DNA of 64,000 bases from Spodoptera frugiperda. Its lineage: Eukaryota > Arthropoda > Insecta > Lepidoptera > Noctuidae. The notes under the pieces were generated by a model. It had not been told where the DNA came from. It saw nothing but the letters and a program-made list of their open reading frames with translations, and searched no databases. Location: contig NC_064233.1 in assembly GCF_023101765.2 (NCBI RefSeq), forward strand, positions 4,115,501-4,179,500, written 5' to 3'. The translations under genes were made by a program, and so were the position numbers. Shown piece after piece: positions 21,989 through 33,689 of this stretch (position 1 is its first letter; each line of letters begins with the position of its first letter).

Positions 21989-24900
21989 ATGAGTAACATT
22001 TACATACAAGAACCACCGGCTTTGGGCAAGGTAATCAACGGTTACATTTTTCATTAAAAACATATTTTTTTGCTATTTTATTTTAAAAATGAGCACTTTA
22101 TCATCAAGTAGTTAGAATAGCTTTCAATTTTAACTTAATTTCTGTCTAATTAATCGATTTTAGTTGGGTAAATTGTAGTTTTTATATATAAGTTTTATCG
22201 TAGCTAATCATAAGAGGAAAAAGATAATAATACTAGAAAGTAGCTCTTATAGTTCAAGTTATATCAATTGATCATAAAACGATTACATTTTCTCTACGTT
22301 AAGTGGATTAGACTCATTCTTTGATACAATTGTCAAGTAATGTAACCATGAATTTTAAGTGTAAGTATAATATTATAGTACCTATTGTAATGATTATTCA
22401 TTACAATACTGCATATTGAAATTACTATAGAAGGATAAAGCCCTCTTCTCACACGGAGAAGATTTTGGACATTAATCACCAGGCCACAGACCAGGCTAAC
22501 CGACAGACAGACACTTTGAATATTTTGATTGACTTTCAAAAGTGCCGCATATCGGTATAATTGAATGAAATGATTTGATTTTTACGTATCTATCATTGTT
22601 ATTGCAGGTGCTATTAAAAACTACAGCGGGAGAGATCGACATAGAGTTATGGACGAAGGAGGCTCCGAAGGCTTGTCGCAACTTCATACAGTTGTGTATG
22701 GAAGGATATTATAATGGTTAGTTATAATATTTTAGTATAATAAAAAAAACATTTTAGAGGACGCCGAAACCAATGAAGACAAACTAGTTTTTTTGTTTTA
22801 TATTATCTTAAACAGAATGCTCAAAATTGCATAGTTACAACATTAATAATTTAAAGAAGATTCATAGGCAAACAGTAAAAACTAACTTTTAGATTCCAAC
22901 TTTTGGAAAACATAACTGCTAAATTAATTATTCTGTTTTTCAGCTTACTCATTTATCTGCTTGACAAGAGACACTAGTTTAGTCGAGAGGCTCTAATTCA
23001 TCATCGTGATATTCATTCTAGGCCTTTATTTATGTTTTCAGGCACAATATTCCACAGAGTGGTGCCAGGGTTTATCGTGCAGGGTGGTGACCCCAACGGT
23101 GATGGTACGGGTGGAGAGTCCATCTACGGAGCACCCTTCAAGGTAAAATAACATCATTATTACTTGTACCTATATATTTAAATGATTTTTTTAATAATGA
23201 ATGACAATCCTGTGTGCGTTTATAAGTTCACATACACATGACACCCAGATCCGAAAAAACTATTAATGGATCACTCAAAGAGTTGCTCCGAGTCATAGTT
23301 ATAAGCAATCAGTCAGTCATAAAATGTAGATAAAATATCAAAAAGAAATAGTAGGTATAAAAGAACCTTGAAGAAAGTACAAATTGGAGATGCCATAATG
23401 TGATTGTGTTCTATAACAAAACAAAACGACCCTGCCCAATGAAATTATACCTAAGTAAAAAGGTGTTAATAAATTATAAGCGCTGAAAGTTCTGAGCACA
23501 TTGAAATGTGGACAATTGGCAACATTTTTGTAGTATCGGACCGCTAGATAAAAAATAGAGAGGGCATGGTTTGTAACATCCCGCGCTCCCCATAAAGTGT
23601 CCCATTACTAATGCTAAACATTTCCACCGTCCTCAGGATGAGTTCCACTCCCGTCTTCGCTTCAACCGGCGTGGTCTAGTAGGCAGCGCGAACGCGGGCA
23701 AGGATGACAACGGGTCACAGTTCTTCTTCACGCTAGCTGCCACTCCGGAGCTGCAGAATAAACATACTATATTTGGGAAGGTTACTGGTAAGGGTTCACT
23801 TGTTTTATGATAGGTATAGGGGGGTAAACGAGCAGATGGGGCACCTGATGGTAAGCAATCAGCGCCCATGGACATTCACAACACCAGAAAAGATATTAGT
23901 GTTTGCATCGAATGGATCGCATCAAACGGATTATTTTTTTCGGACAATCCACTGTATCAACAGCGATCGGATTGCCGATGTGAGTATCAGCAATCGGATT
24001 GCCGATACCACTTTCACTCGGATTTTTGGCATCGGCATTCCGTATGACGTCATCGGTACGTATCGCATGTAAGTATTGTTGATGATGCGGTCCATACAAT
24101 GCGGATCAGTGGACGCAGTTGTATGAGTTTCTAAACAAGACAAACTAAAATTCGTTGCGTGCGATACGTCCGATGCGGGCCTATGGACGCACCTACCTTA
24201 CAACATTAATTTTGTTCAACAGGAGAAACAATATACAACGTCCTAAAGCTGTCAGAGGGTCTGATAGGCCCCGATGACCGCCCAGACCACCCCCACAAGA
24301 TTACAAGCACCACGGTACTGATCAACCCTTTCACCGACATCGTGCCGAGGGTCCGAGAGACCAGGGAAGAGGATAAACCGAAGAAAAAGAAGAAGGAACG
24401 TGTTGGGGTTAAGTGAGTGTTATTTTTTTTTGTGTGTATTGAATATTATTTTATAAAAATGTATTGGTATAATTTTATTTTTTAAAAACCCATTATCGTT
24501 TACGTGAGTGCAATTACAGGAATCGTAAGGAATCGTACCTAAGTTACGTTGCACAGCTGCCGGTAACCCAGTCACTGTGCCAACAATAGTCATAATTAGA
24601 ATCTTATTTTTTTATAGTATAAGCTAGTAAACGAGCAGACGGATCACTTGATGGTAAGCAATTGCCGCCACCCATGGACACCCGAAACACCAGAGGCGCT
24701 ACAAGTGCGTTGCCGGCCTTTTGGGGGTTAGGAATTTAAGGATTGTTGGAGAATCGGAGATTGGGAAGGAGGGTAATTGGGCCTCCGGTAACCTCACTCA
24801 CACAACGCAAACGTTGTTTCACGTTGGTTTTTTGTGAGGCCGTGGTATCACTCCGGTCGAGCCGGCCCATTCGTGCCGAAGCATGGCTCTCACACACTTA

Positions 24901-27900
24901 ATCTTCTTGTTTAACTCCCAGATTGGCCAGTTGGAAGTGACCTGAACCTAGATACCTCAAAATATTTTTATAAATAAATATGAAATAATTTTCAGGAATT
25001 TCGGTCTCCTGTCCTTCGGTGAGGAGGCTGAAGAAGACGAGGGTGAGGCTGCGGAGTATAGAGGGAAGCCCAAGTCTACGCACGACCTCCTAGAAGATCC
25101 TAAGTTGAGCAGTAAGACTGCTGCAGGTAAGCATTGCAATCCTTTTTGTTAATTAATCACAAACCCTGCCGGAGTCTGTGTTTCCTGAAAGCTACAACCC
25201 TGGAATCTTTAAGTCAAGAGTGAATAGGTTCCTTCTAGGTAAGCGCGCTCCATCGTCGACCGCATCGTCGCTTCCCATCAGGTGAGATAGCGGTCAAGCG
25301 TAAACCTAGCGTTTAGATAACAAAAAAAAACAAAATCCTCGAATAATATCTTCTGATTTATTTCGTTGCGGGATCCAAGACAGTCATTCATATCCCTAGG
25401 ACGCGCCGGACTTCAGTGTTCCGGTGTTTTCATGGTTGTATCTACTGTAGATCCTGGTGCACAGTAGTTGCAGTGGTATGGGAGGTTGTGGCTGGCTTGT
25501 CCCAATAAAAAATAGATTACAAACAGTCTGATCATCTCGACACCAGCAATTTATACTACGCTAACTCAAAAAGCGTACTTTACAGTAGAGGCGTTTAAAG
25601 GGAAAAACGTGATAACTTTTACATTAATTAAAATACTTTTTTGAAATTTGGTATGCTTAATATTTAATTTATTCATTGTAATATCTCATATTTATATTTC
25701 CTTAATTATTTCTATTTTTTGATTTAGCGCAAGTTAGCCGTATATAAACGTAATTCATCAAAAAAATGTTACATCTTATACACGTCTAACTTATGTTAGC
25801 GTAGTGTAGTATGGGAGGTCGTAGTGCATAATCAATCATCTGATGCATATTACAATATTTTTATAAAGAAATGTACTTACTTACAAAAAGAATAGTCAAC
25901 GTACCATTAATAAACTAATGAATACGTTAACACATAAGTATTTACTATGTAAAAGTCGCTAAGTCGTTCATTTTACAAACGAACTAGTATACACACGAAC
26001 GCACTAAACTACGCTAACTATGAGTTAGTGCAGTGTTGCACGGACTTTGACCAAAGTGATCCGCGCGCACACTCCGCTAATAATAGTTGGCGTAATATAA
26101 ATCGAGTGATTTCAAAAAGAACCTTTACTTAGCGTTTTATAAGATTTGTAACTTTCTTATTTTTGCATATTTCTTCTCAATTTTTTTATGACGTATGTAA
26201 ACACACATTTTAAGCAACTTGGCATAAAAAAGTTTTTTCCAAATTTCGAGTTAGCGTAGTATAAATTGCTGGTGTCGATCTGATGCAATGTGCAATCGGC
26301 GCCGCCTGTGGATACCCGCAACACTAGAGGAGTTACAAGTGTGTTGTCAATTTTTTGGGGGATTAGGCCTTCGACAACTTCACTCATTGCACACGACGCA
26401 AGCCTTGTTTTAAGTCGATTTTTGTGAGACCTTCCCCCTGTTTCCAAACCCCAAAACCCCCTTAATCTCCAATACGTAATCTCCAATCCCCAAATCCTCA
26501 ACCCATAATTTCTATAAGGCAGGCAACGTTTGTGAGTACGCTACTTTTTACGCTCTTTAACCACTCTTTTCCATACAATTCTTTTAACAATAAACAATTA
26601 TTATCTTCTAGAACTAGAATTAGAAGAACAGAAACCCTTACCGGAGCCAACAGAAGAAGAAATAGAAGAGAAGGAAAAAGAAACAGCAGCTACAGTAAGC
26701 AATATCAGGGATAAACTCAGTTCCAAGAAGCGAGGGAAGACTCCAGAAGGAGACAGTAAAAGGCAGAAGACAGAAGATAAGAGATCTAAGAAGAAAGAAG
26801 AACAAAAAGAGGAGAAGCAAGTGTCGGATAGCGATTCGGAGATTGAAGAGTATTATATTGGGAAGGAGAAGAATGATGCTAGGCAGAAGGAGAAGTGAGT
26901 TCTTTTTTGGTTTTCTGGTTTACAAAATTGGTTTACAAACTGTAGTCGCCAATACTCTACGCAGTTTCACGCTATTTCAGAAGTTTTATGATATTATCAT
27001 TATTCTTTAAGGCATTGATTACAAACTCAAATAATTTTTACTTGGTATGACTCAGGAATCGATTATAAACAGCAACTGATCTTAGGCAACTGACAGAGTT
27101 GAGACTTCTTAAATTGTGTGGACTCTAATAATTAAGTAATCCTCTTGACGTAATAACTTTGTTGATTGAATATTTCCATACTGGGGATTATTTTTAGGTG
27201 TATTTATGGGTCTGTATTTTGGAGGGTCACCATCTACTCTCCAATAAATACCAATTCGTTTTACATTTACCAATAAATTTTGACAATTACAGAGAAAGAA
27301 TACAAAGCGAAATAAAGCAGCTGCGGAAAGAAATGAAGAATTCCAAAGAAGAGAAGATAAAAGAACAGAATTTGAAAGAACAAGGCGATAAAGAAGACGG
27401 TAAAGGTGACAAGAAGACGGCAGAAGATAACGAAATGTACCAGAAGTATGTAGAAGAACAAGAGAAGTATAGGAAGATGAAAGAAAAACTGCCTAAGAAG
27501 GGTGCTGCCAGGTAAATATGTTTACTTATTACATATTTTTTAGTGAACAGACATATCAGTTGATGGTAAGCAATCGATTTCACCCATGGATACCCGCAAC
27601 ACCAGAGGAGTTACAAGTGTGTTGACGGCCCTTTGGGGGTTAGGGATTGGGTATTTTTAAGTGTGGGATGCTTCGGCACGAAAAGGGCTCTACCGGAGTG
27701 ATACCACGGCCTCGCAGAAAAACGATGTGAAACAACTTGCGTTGTTTTTCGTTGTGTGAGTGTGAGTGAGGTTACCGGAGGCGCAATCGGGTGATTGCAA
27801 TCGGGTGATTGCGCCTCCGATCTTCTCAATCCCCGATTCCCCAAGTACTCTTAAATTTTTAACCCCCAAAAGGCAGGCAACGCACTTGTAACGCCTCTGG

Positions 27901-30900
27901 TGTTTCAAGTGTCCTTGGGCGGTGGCGATTGCTTACCATCAGGTGATCCGTCGGCTCGTTTACCGGCTTATACCAAAAAAAAAAAAAAAAATGGGGTGAT
28001 CTCCCTCGTATATTAAATTTATATCTAATTGATTTCAAACCCAAAATTTGAATTCTAACATAGATATAACTTAAAAACATCAAAATTGGTTCAGTGGTTT
28101 AGACGTTATAATACTTATGCAATATTTTAATATTTTAAGCGCCGAACTTTACGTGAATTAATCGCACCGCCACATCCTATGACTTTCCTTTGCGTCACTA
28201 TATAAAATTTTCAAGTGTAGTTTAAACAGAGAGGAGTGGAAGGAGGGTAGGGAGGCCTTTGCTCTGCAGTGGGACGATCATGGCTAAAATCTAAATCTAG
28301 ATTATGTGCACACCATTTCTTTAAAAAATACCGTGTCGTTTTTACCTTAAACCTTAGTGAAAGTTCACCACCATACAAAAAATATCAAGCCCGAAGAAAC
28401 TCATACAAGAAACAACCATTTCAGAAATTCGCGCACGAAGCAGGCGAAACAAGCGCACAAACGAAAGCCTTGGGTCAAGAATCTATACGAAAATCGCGAA
28501 TATCCAGACAACTATACAGACAAAAACTTCCTACAAGAACTACAAAAGAACTTGAACATTGAAAAAGTGACTCTACCTCAAGCTATACAAGGCTCATTTC
28601 GAGTCGCACTACGCTTATGTATATGCGTTTTATACGCTATTATATACGTCTATATGTACAATAATTGGGTGCATACATACACTGTTATATACATGTCAAT
28701 TATAGCTACTTTGTTCAGCTATTTGCTGTATATAAGCTTCGCTGGATCAGCTATTTTAAGGCATTTGAAAACTGTTCTTGTTTATCTAAGCATAGGTTAC
28801 TTACTATCACCTATTCTCCATACTTTGACTGATACAGTAAGTACAGATACGATTTACGCTTGGGCCGTGATCATGATGATAATACATTTGATATTTTTTG
28901 ATTATAATGTTCCTGCAGCCTTAGTTTCGAAGTCTTTATCTATAAATGCCGCTATATTTGCCTCTGTATGTCTTGTATCGCGACTTTCAACGCCTTTTGA
29001 CGCGTTTATATTATTGACGATATCTGTTATTCTGTTTGTTCTAAGTCCACAGTTGTTTAAGACAATTTTACATACGAAATTGTTTAATTTAATATATATA
29101 ATGACTCTTATATTAACTATAGTAGGTCTATATAGTGTTTCGATTACATTGTTATGTTATTTCGCGATTTTGATCTTTATTCTAAGTTGTTATTGTCCAT
29201 TTTTGTTTGTGTACTGGCAGAAATATAAGGATAATAAATATGGGCCCTGGGATGAAGCTGTGATCAATGATTCTGATGATTTAGAGGAGTGTTTGTTTGT
29301 TAAGTCGTAGTTTTAGGTTCGATTTCTAGGTTGAGAAAGGGTTTTTATGTTGGTTATTGTAAAATGTTATTCTTTTATACCAAATATTTTTATAATAACT
29401 TGAGGTATACTAAATTAACTAAAAATCACGGTTTACGCGGCGCACGCTGTTCATGATGAAGAGCCCCTCTGTGACTCGAAACTAGTAGAGCTTTTCTCCA
29501 ATAAATATACGTGAGTAAACCGTGATTTTTAGTTACTTAATAACAAATATTATGTTAATCATAATTTAAGATTGGTTTCTGTAAAAATGGGTATTAAATA
29601 TTGAATATTATGCATTCAGGCCACTTATTTAGTTACAGGTTTAGTAAATAAATATTAATTCAGTACAAAGACAATAGCTATCTATAACGAAACCAAATCT
29701 GTTTTGTTACCTGCTTACCAAATAAAATGACTGACTGCATACTACATACATTACATATACTCTTTTTGAAAAAATACATGCAACATAATTATATATTCTG
29801 AATAGGAAACGAATGAAAAAAAAAATTTAAATATTTTTTAATTATCGTTATTAAAATTTTCAATTTAGAAAATTGTATTTAGTTACACAGAGGTAAAATT
29901 GCACCCAGTGTAGTAATTGTTATGTTAACTACTAGTGAAATTGGTAGCGTGATGCCATGTATGTATATAATGAAGTGATATTATGTAATTAATGAAATTA
30001 ATAAATAATTAGCCAAAAATTATAATAAATATAATGGATATTTAAAACTTTGTTTTATTACTCCCAATTAAAAAGTATAATACATACGACTTATTAACTA
30101 ATAAGAAATTAAAAAAGAAAGGAAAATAAGCAACTGGTAAAAAGTTTATATTATATTTTCCGCAAAAAAGGCAAATGAGCAGACGGATCACCTGATGGTA
30201 AGCAATCGCCACCACACAGTCACCCGAAACACCAGAGGCGTTATAAGTGCGTTGCCTGTTGGTTAGGAATTTAAGTGTTGTTGGTGGATAATTGGGCCTC
30301 CGGTAACCTTACTCACACAACGCAAGCGTTGTTTCACATCGGTTTTCTGTGAGGCCGCCACGTCATGTCTCTCCCACACTTGCTACTCAACTTGCACTTC
30401 CAAACTGCTAAATAACTGAACCAATTTTAATGATTCTTGATACAAAAATAGATGGATTTGATTTCCTCATCTTACAAAATGTTATAAATGCGATACTTTG
30501 TGAGTTTATGAGTGTGTATGTTTGTTACTCAATCATGTAAAAATGGCTGGATGACATTTGGAACAGGGGTTGATTATAGCCTGGAATAAAACAAAGGCTA
30601 CTTTTTATCCCACGGAAACGCGGGCGAAGCCGATGGCAAAAACTAGTCAACCTTTTTTTAAGGTAAAGGAGCAGACGTATCACCAGATGGTATGCAATCG
30701 CCGCCGCCCATGGACTCTAGAAACACCAGAAGCGTTACAAGTACGTTACAGGCATTAGGAATTTAAGAGTTGTTGGGGAATTGGGGATTGGGAAGATTAA
30801 GAAGGGAGGAATAAGTAAAAGCTAGTCAAGTAATAACAAAATATCTTGATTTCAGGGAAGACTTCACATTACAACTTTTAGCCAAGTTCAAGAATAAACT

Positions 30901-31670
30901 TCACGCTATAAAAGAGAAGGCGGAGACCGAAGGGGAGCCGGCAGAGAAGGCAGATGACAATGATGATGACTTGAACTCTGATGATTGGTGAGTTGACACT
31001 CTATTGTGTATTGAATAGGGTTTAAATTAGAAGTAAACTACAGTCGACTGGTAAAAAAATAGAAGCATGCTAAAATTGTGCCGCTTTAACATATGATTGC
31101 GGCATGCGGCAGCTGAATAGCGGGTCTACGCTTTGATTTCCAGATTCTTAGTTGCAAAATTTTCGGAAATCCCTAATAATGGTTTGCTTTGCAAATAGAC
31201 TAAATTTTAATGTCCTTTTTTATTTTCTTACGGAAACAAATACGTGACGTCACTTCTAGCTATTTATTTCATACGTAGAAATGACGTATCTGCTCCCTAC
31301 TAAACTTTGATTCATTTTATTTAAGTTTTGTTATCTTATATGACAAAAAAAAAACGTGTCTAATTTTCAAACGCCGTCATCATCCCTATTGAAACCAGGC
31401 GTTCTAAATGTAATATCTAAAACCAGTTTCTTACTTGATAACAAACAAAGCACATTTAATTAAAAAACCTAAAATACATTTATAACATCTTAATAAATAA
31501 CACAATTTAATTCTCACAGGTTAGGCCACAAACTACGGTTTGAAGACAAAGGCGCAGTGCTAGCGAAGGACGCTTCCACTAAAGGAGACGATTGGTTCGA
31601 CATCTACGACCCACGGAACCCCATCAATAAGAGAAAGAGGGAGAAATCCGATAAGAAACAGAAGAAATAG
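21989..31670 (+). CDS. CWC27: CWC27 spliceosome-associated cyclophilin
   Basis: Nuclear cyclophilin-like protein of the activated spliceosome (partner of CWC22). Ten exons: 21989-22030, 22608-22716, 23042-23142, 23637-23787, 24223-24412, 24996-25126, 26612-26894, 27293-27511, 30856-30987, 31520-31670. All GT-AG and in frame, giving 502 residues. The start MSNIYIQEPP is the family hallmark. The cyclophilin domain covers about residues 1-175 (TIFHRVVPGFIVQGGD, GSQFFFTL, NKHTIFGKV). The position of the active-site Trp of cyclophilin A is Glu here (TPELQNKH), as in human CWC27, so isomerase activity is probably lost. Residues about 180 onward are Lys/Glu-rich coiled-coil and disordered sequence, ending in the conserved WLGHKLRFED block and a basic tail. 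Intron 8 (3.3 kb) contains PIGC. Confidence 0.95.
23215..23290 (-). mobile_element. SINE-B fragment
   Basis: Minus-strand SINE-B piece ('ggatcactcaaagagttgct') in CWC27 intron 3. Confidence 0.55.
23822..24180 (+). repeat. family C start, then short tandem repeat
   Basis: 23822-23895 is the first 75 bases of family C. At about 23962-24005 'atcggattgccgat' occurs twice in tandem. CWC27 intron 4. Confidence 0.6.
24618..24900 (+). repeat. family C repeat, full length
   Basis: Good full-length copy in CWC27 intron 5, same strand as the gene; contains the donor-like 'gatggtaagc'. Confidence 0.8.
25160..25315 (+). pseudogene. LINE ORF2 C-terminal fragment (jockey/CR1-like)
   Basis: Plus-strand reading LPESVFPESYNPGIFKSRVN then RFLLGKRAPSSTA, ending in a stop. 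Same family as 4870-5165. CWC27 intron 6. Confidence 0.7.
25340..25510 (+). repeat. family M repeat
   Basis: Shares 'ttatttcgttgcgggatcca' and 'ggttgtatctactgta' with 55490-55640. CWC27 intron 6. Confidence 0.55.
25538..26277. mobile_element. 740-bp TIR element, no ORF
   Basis: Terminal inverted repeats of about 30 bases start CGACACCAGCAATTTATACT and are mirrored at the right end. They are flanked by a 4-base duplication ATCT (25534-25537 and 26278-26281). AT-rich interior without coding capacity. No other copy in the window. Non-autonomous DNA transposon in CWC27 intron 6. Confidence 0.8.
26282..26530. repeat. family C fragments in opposite orientations
   Basis: Plus-strand family C from 26282 to about 26430, then a minus-strand piece rich in CCCCAAA-type sequence to about 26530. 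CWC27 intron 6. Confidence 0.55.
27550..27985. repeat. family C inverted pair with A-run
   Basis: 27550-27655 plus-strand start of family C; 27655-27980 near-complete minus-strand copy ending in a run of 17 A. CWC27 intron 8. Confidence 0.7.
28222..28300 (+). pseudogene. RTE-like LINE ORF C-terminal fragment
   Basis: Reads NREEWKEGREAFALQW then DDHG and stop, the typical end of an RTE-type ORF. Same family, reversed, at 62880-63095. Just upstream of PIGC. Confidence 0.65.
28357..29310 (+). CDS. PIGC: PIGC / GPI2, GPI-GlcNAc transferase subunit
   Basis: ER-membrane subunit of the complex that adds GlcNAc to phosphatidylinositol, the first step of GPI-anchor synthesis. The uninterrupted frame gives about 317 residues with a conserved entry segment (PWVKNLYENREYPDNYTD), several hydrophobic membrane segments, the family blocks SPILHTLTDTVSTDTIYAW, HLIFFDYN and NAAIFASVCLVSRL, and the C-terminal CPFLFVYWQKYKDNKYGPWDE. 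Length is close to human PIGC (297). No ATG exists between the upstream in-frame stop (28348) and the conserved region; the frame opens at GTG 28357. A pyrimidine-rich stretch followed by AG at 28356-28357 is a likely splice acceptor, leaving TG AAA: an upstream exon ending in A would create ATG AAA at the junction. Nested on the same strand in CWC27 intron 8. Frame and lack of stops argue for a working gene, not a pseudogene. Confidence 0.92.
   Translation: MKVHHHTKNIKPEETHTRNNHFRNSRTKQAKQAHKRKPWVKNLYENREYPDNYTDKNFLQELQKNLNIEKVTLPQAIQGSFRVALRLCICVLYAIIYVYMYNNWVHTYTVIYMSIIATLFSYLLYISFAGSAILRHLKTVLVYLSIGYLLSPILHTLTDTVSTDTIYAWAVIMMIIHLIFFDYNVPAALVSKSLSINAAIFASVCLVSRLSTPFDAFILLTISVILFVLSPQLFKTILHTKLFNLIYIMTLILTIVGLYSVSITLLCYFAILIFILSCYCPFLFVYWQKYKDNKYGPWDEAVINDSDDLEECLFVKS
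29390..29560. mobile_element. family F' palindromic MITE
   Basis: Arms 'aactaaaaatcacggttta' and 'taaaccgtgatttttagtta' around 'tcgaaactagtagagctttt'. Shortened left arm. Just downstream of PIGC. Confidence 0.75.
30168..30385 (+). repeat. family C repeat
   Basis: Plus-strand copy with internal deletions, CWC27 intron 8. Confidence 0.7.
30560..30830 (+). repeat. family I tail then family C fragment
   Basis: 30560-30645 ('tttatcccacggaaacgcgg') is a family I-like retroelement tail; 30660-30830 is a plus-strand family C, ending 25 bases before CWC27 exon 9. Confidence 0.6.
31195..31395 (+). mobile_element. family G repeat
   Basis: Plus-strand copy ('catacgtagaaatgacgtat', 'ttgttatcttatatgac') in CWC27 intron 9. 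Confidence 0.65.
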
Positions 31671-31673
31671 AGA

Positions 31674-31679
31674 AATAAA
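31674..31679 (+). promoter_or_regulatory. candidate poly(A) signal of CWC27
   Basis: AATAAA four bases after the stop codon; unusually close, so a very short 3' UTR or a downstream alternative is implied. Confidence 0.5.
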
Positions 31680-31854
31680 AAAATTGTTTAAAATAACCAA
31701 TATTTTTTCATTTTTTGGTGTTGTGTAGAGGGCGCCACTGTTGTTTTTGAGGCTGTTGTAATTGTTGTTTTGTTGTAGTGTGGAGGTGACAATTTTTGTG
31801 TTTGACACTTGTAGCTTTATTGTTGGGTAAAGAATTATTAAGTATAATTTATAT

Positions 31855-32118
31855 GTTTAATTTATCTATTCTTTTTATAATAACTATCGTGAGACATACT
31901 AAATTAACTAAAAATCACGGTTTACTCACGTACATTAATGGAGAAAAGTTCTACTAGTTTCGAGTCATAGATGAACTCTTTATCATGAGCAGCGTGCGCA
32001 TCGTACGCAGCGTAGCGTAGGGCGCGCGACGTCGAAACTAGTAGAGCTTTTCTCCATTAATTTACGCGAGTAAATCGTGATTTTTAATTAATTTAGTATG
32101 TCTCACGATAGTTATTAT
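31855..32118. mobile_element. family F' palindromic MITE, full length
   Basis: Complete copy: termini 'aactatcgtgagacatacta' and the exact mirrored end, inner arms 'tctactagtttcgagtc' / 'gacgtcgaaactagtaga', GC-rich centre at about 31987-32030. Confidence 0.85.
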
Positions 32119-33490
32119 ATAAATTCTCCATTAATTTACGGGAGTAAATCATAATTTATAGTTCATTATCTATTTTTCACATTTGTAACTACTGAATACG
32201 AGATTTTGGAATTGACAGCAATCTGGTGAAGTAGTTATTTGGATTCCAAATTCTTAATTTCAGGAAATAATTCAGTTAGGTACAAAATCTAGCCAACTAA
32301 AATAAATTACTCGACAACATCATCAGCACTTATCTAATTAATTCTACATTACATAAAACAATTTTAAAATTCAACTTTCATTCAATCCTTTCGCCAAACT
32401 ACCAACTTTTTAAACGACTTCGCGTGCAAAGACTACTTTATAGTCTATACAGCCTAATCTGACCATTGTCCGATGCTACCACAGATAACAAAATACAAAA
32501 TAACCTATGGCCGTAACAAGACATAAAAGTTAACGATCCGTTAAATTTATTTAACTGTAGTATTTTTTTCATGAATTCCCGATTTACAAGAAGCTATTGA
32601 CATGATGTGGGCGGGGTGCTAAGTCATTGATCTGTGTATGAAATGTAATTAAAATGTCTGCCAAAACTGTTGTATTCATTATTATTCTTTGTTCCTCAAA
32701 CCTTTATTAAGTAGAGGTCAAATGCTGGTCACTTTTAAGTGACCAATCTGTGCTCTTAGTATGCATTTGCTTTACGCTTAAAGTAGTCGAATCTAGACGC
32801 GTTCGGCGCTCTGATCCATGAGTTCGAATAAACCAACCAATCAGTACCCATAGTACGAGTTTGAATGAACCAATCAGTGCCGTACGCGCTCTCGTTTCGT
32901 TTCAATCTCCGACAACCCTTAAATTCCTAATCCCGAAAAGACTGGCAACGCACTTGTAAGGTCTCTGGTGTTTCGGGTGTCCATGGGCGACGGCGATTGC
33001 TTACCATCAGGTGATCCGTCTACGAGGCTTTATGCCATAAAAATAGGTTTATCAGAGAACGCTGCTGTCCGGTATCTATTAAATATATTATGAAGGCTCG
33101 TAATCGACGCACGACACCCACTTGAAGATTAGGAGTGGTGAAAATAATTGTATTCAATTCTGCTGTCACCATGTGGCACATATACCTAGTTATACAGACT
33201 GAAATAGGTAATATGCGAAAGTGAATTTGTTTGTCACGCTATAGCACCTGAATCACTGGACCGTTTTTGATGTAATTTTTGCGACAGTGAAAGCTTACAC
33301 CGTTATTAAATTTGGCATATGACACTGACATACATATGACTACTTAGGTACCTTCTCTTTTATATTATAAAATTACTCATTTATACAGAATTGCAATACT
33401 TTCTTACGTTTAAGTTTTAATCCTTCAAGTTACACCAGCCGCCAAACGTCTACTGCCCAATAAAGGCTTCCTTCTAAAAATAGGGCTTTT
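32119..33490. other. intergenic, no gene seen
   Basis: AT-rich; includes a family L copy (32755-32905) and a minus-strand family C fragment (32925-33045). Confidence 0.55.
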
Positions 33491-33494
33491 TTTA

Positions 33495-33650
33495 AAGGCG
33501 TAAATCATCCAATGACTTCTTCCGCCTTGGGCGAGGCGAGAGGAAATGTCAGACTCTTAATGACTAAAAACCACCACGTTCCTACTCTGGTTTTTCGAGC
33601 CGGAGCCTCGGTAAACCCGCTAGATAGTCCACAGCTCCGGTTTAAATACG
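33495..33650 (-). mobile_element. family D 3' end
   Basis: Minus-strand copy, 'gacttcttccgccttgggcg' to the 'cccgctagatagtccacagc' block. Confidence 0.7.
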
Positions 33651-33689
33651 GCTTGCTACAATTTTCACACTTGGCAGGCGATTTGATCT

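Noticed and set aside
28269..28562. 97-codon frame overlapping the start of PIGC
   Set aside because: Shifted reading of the PIGC N-terminus; conservation is in the other frame.
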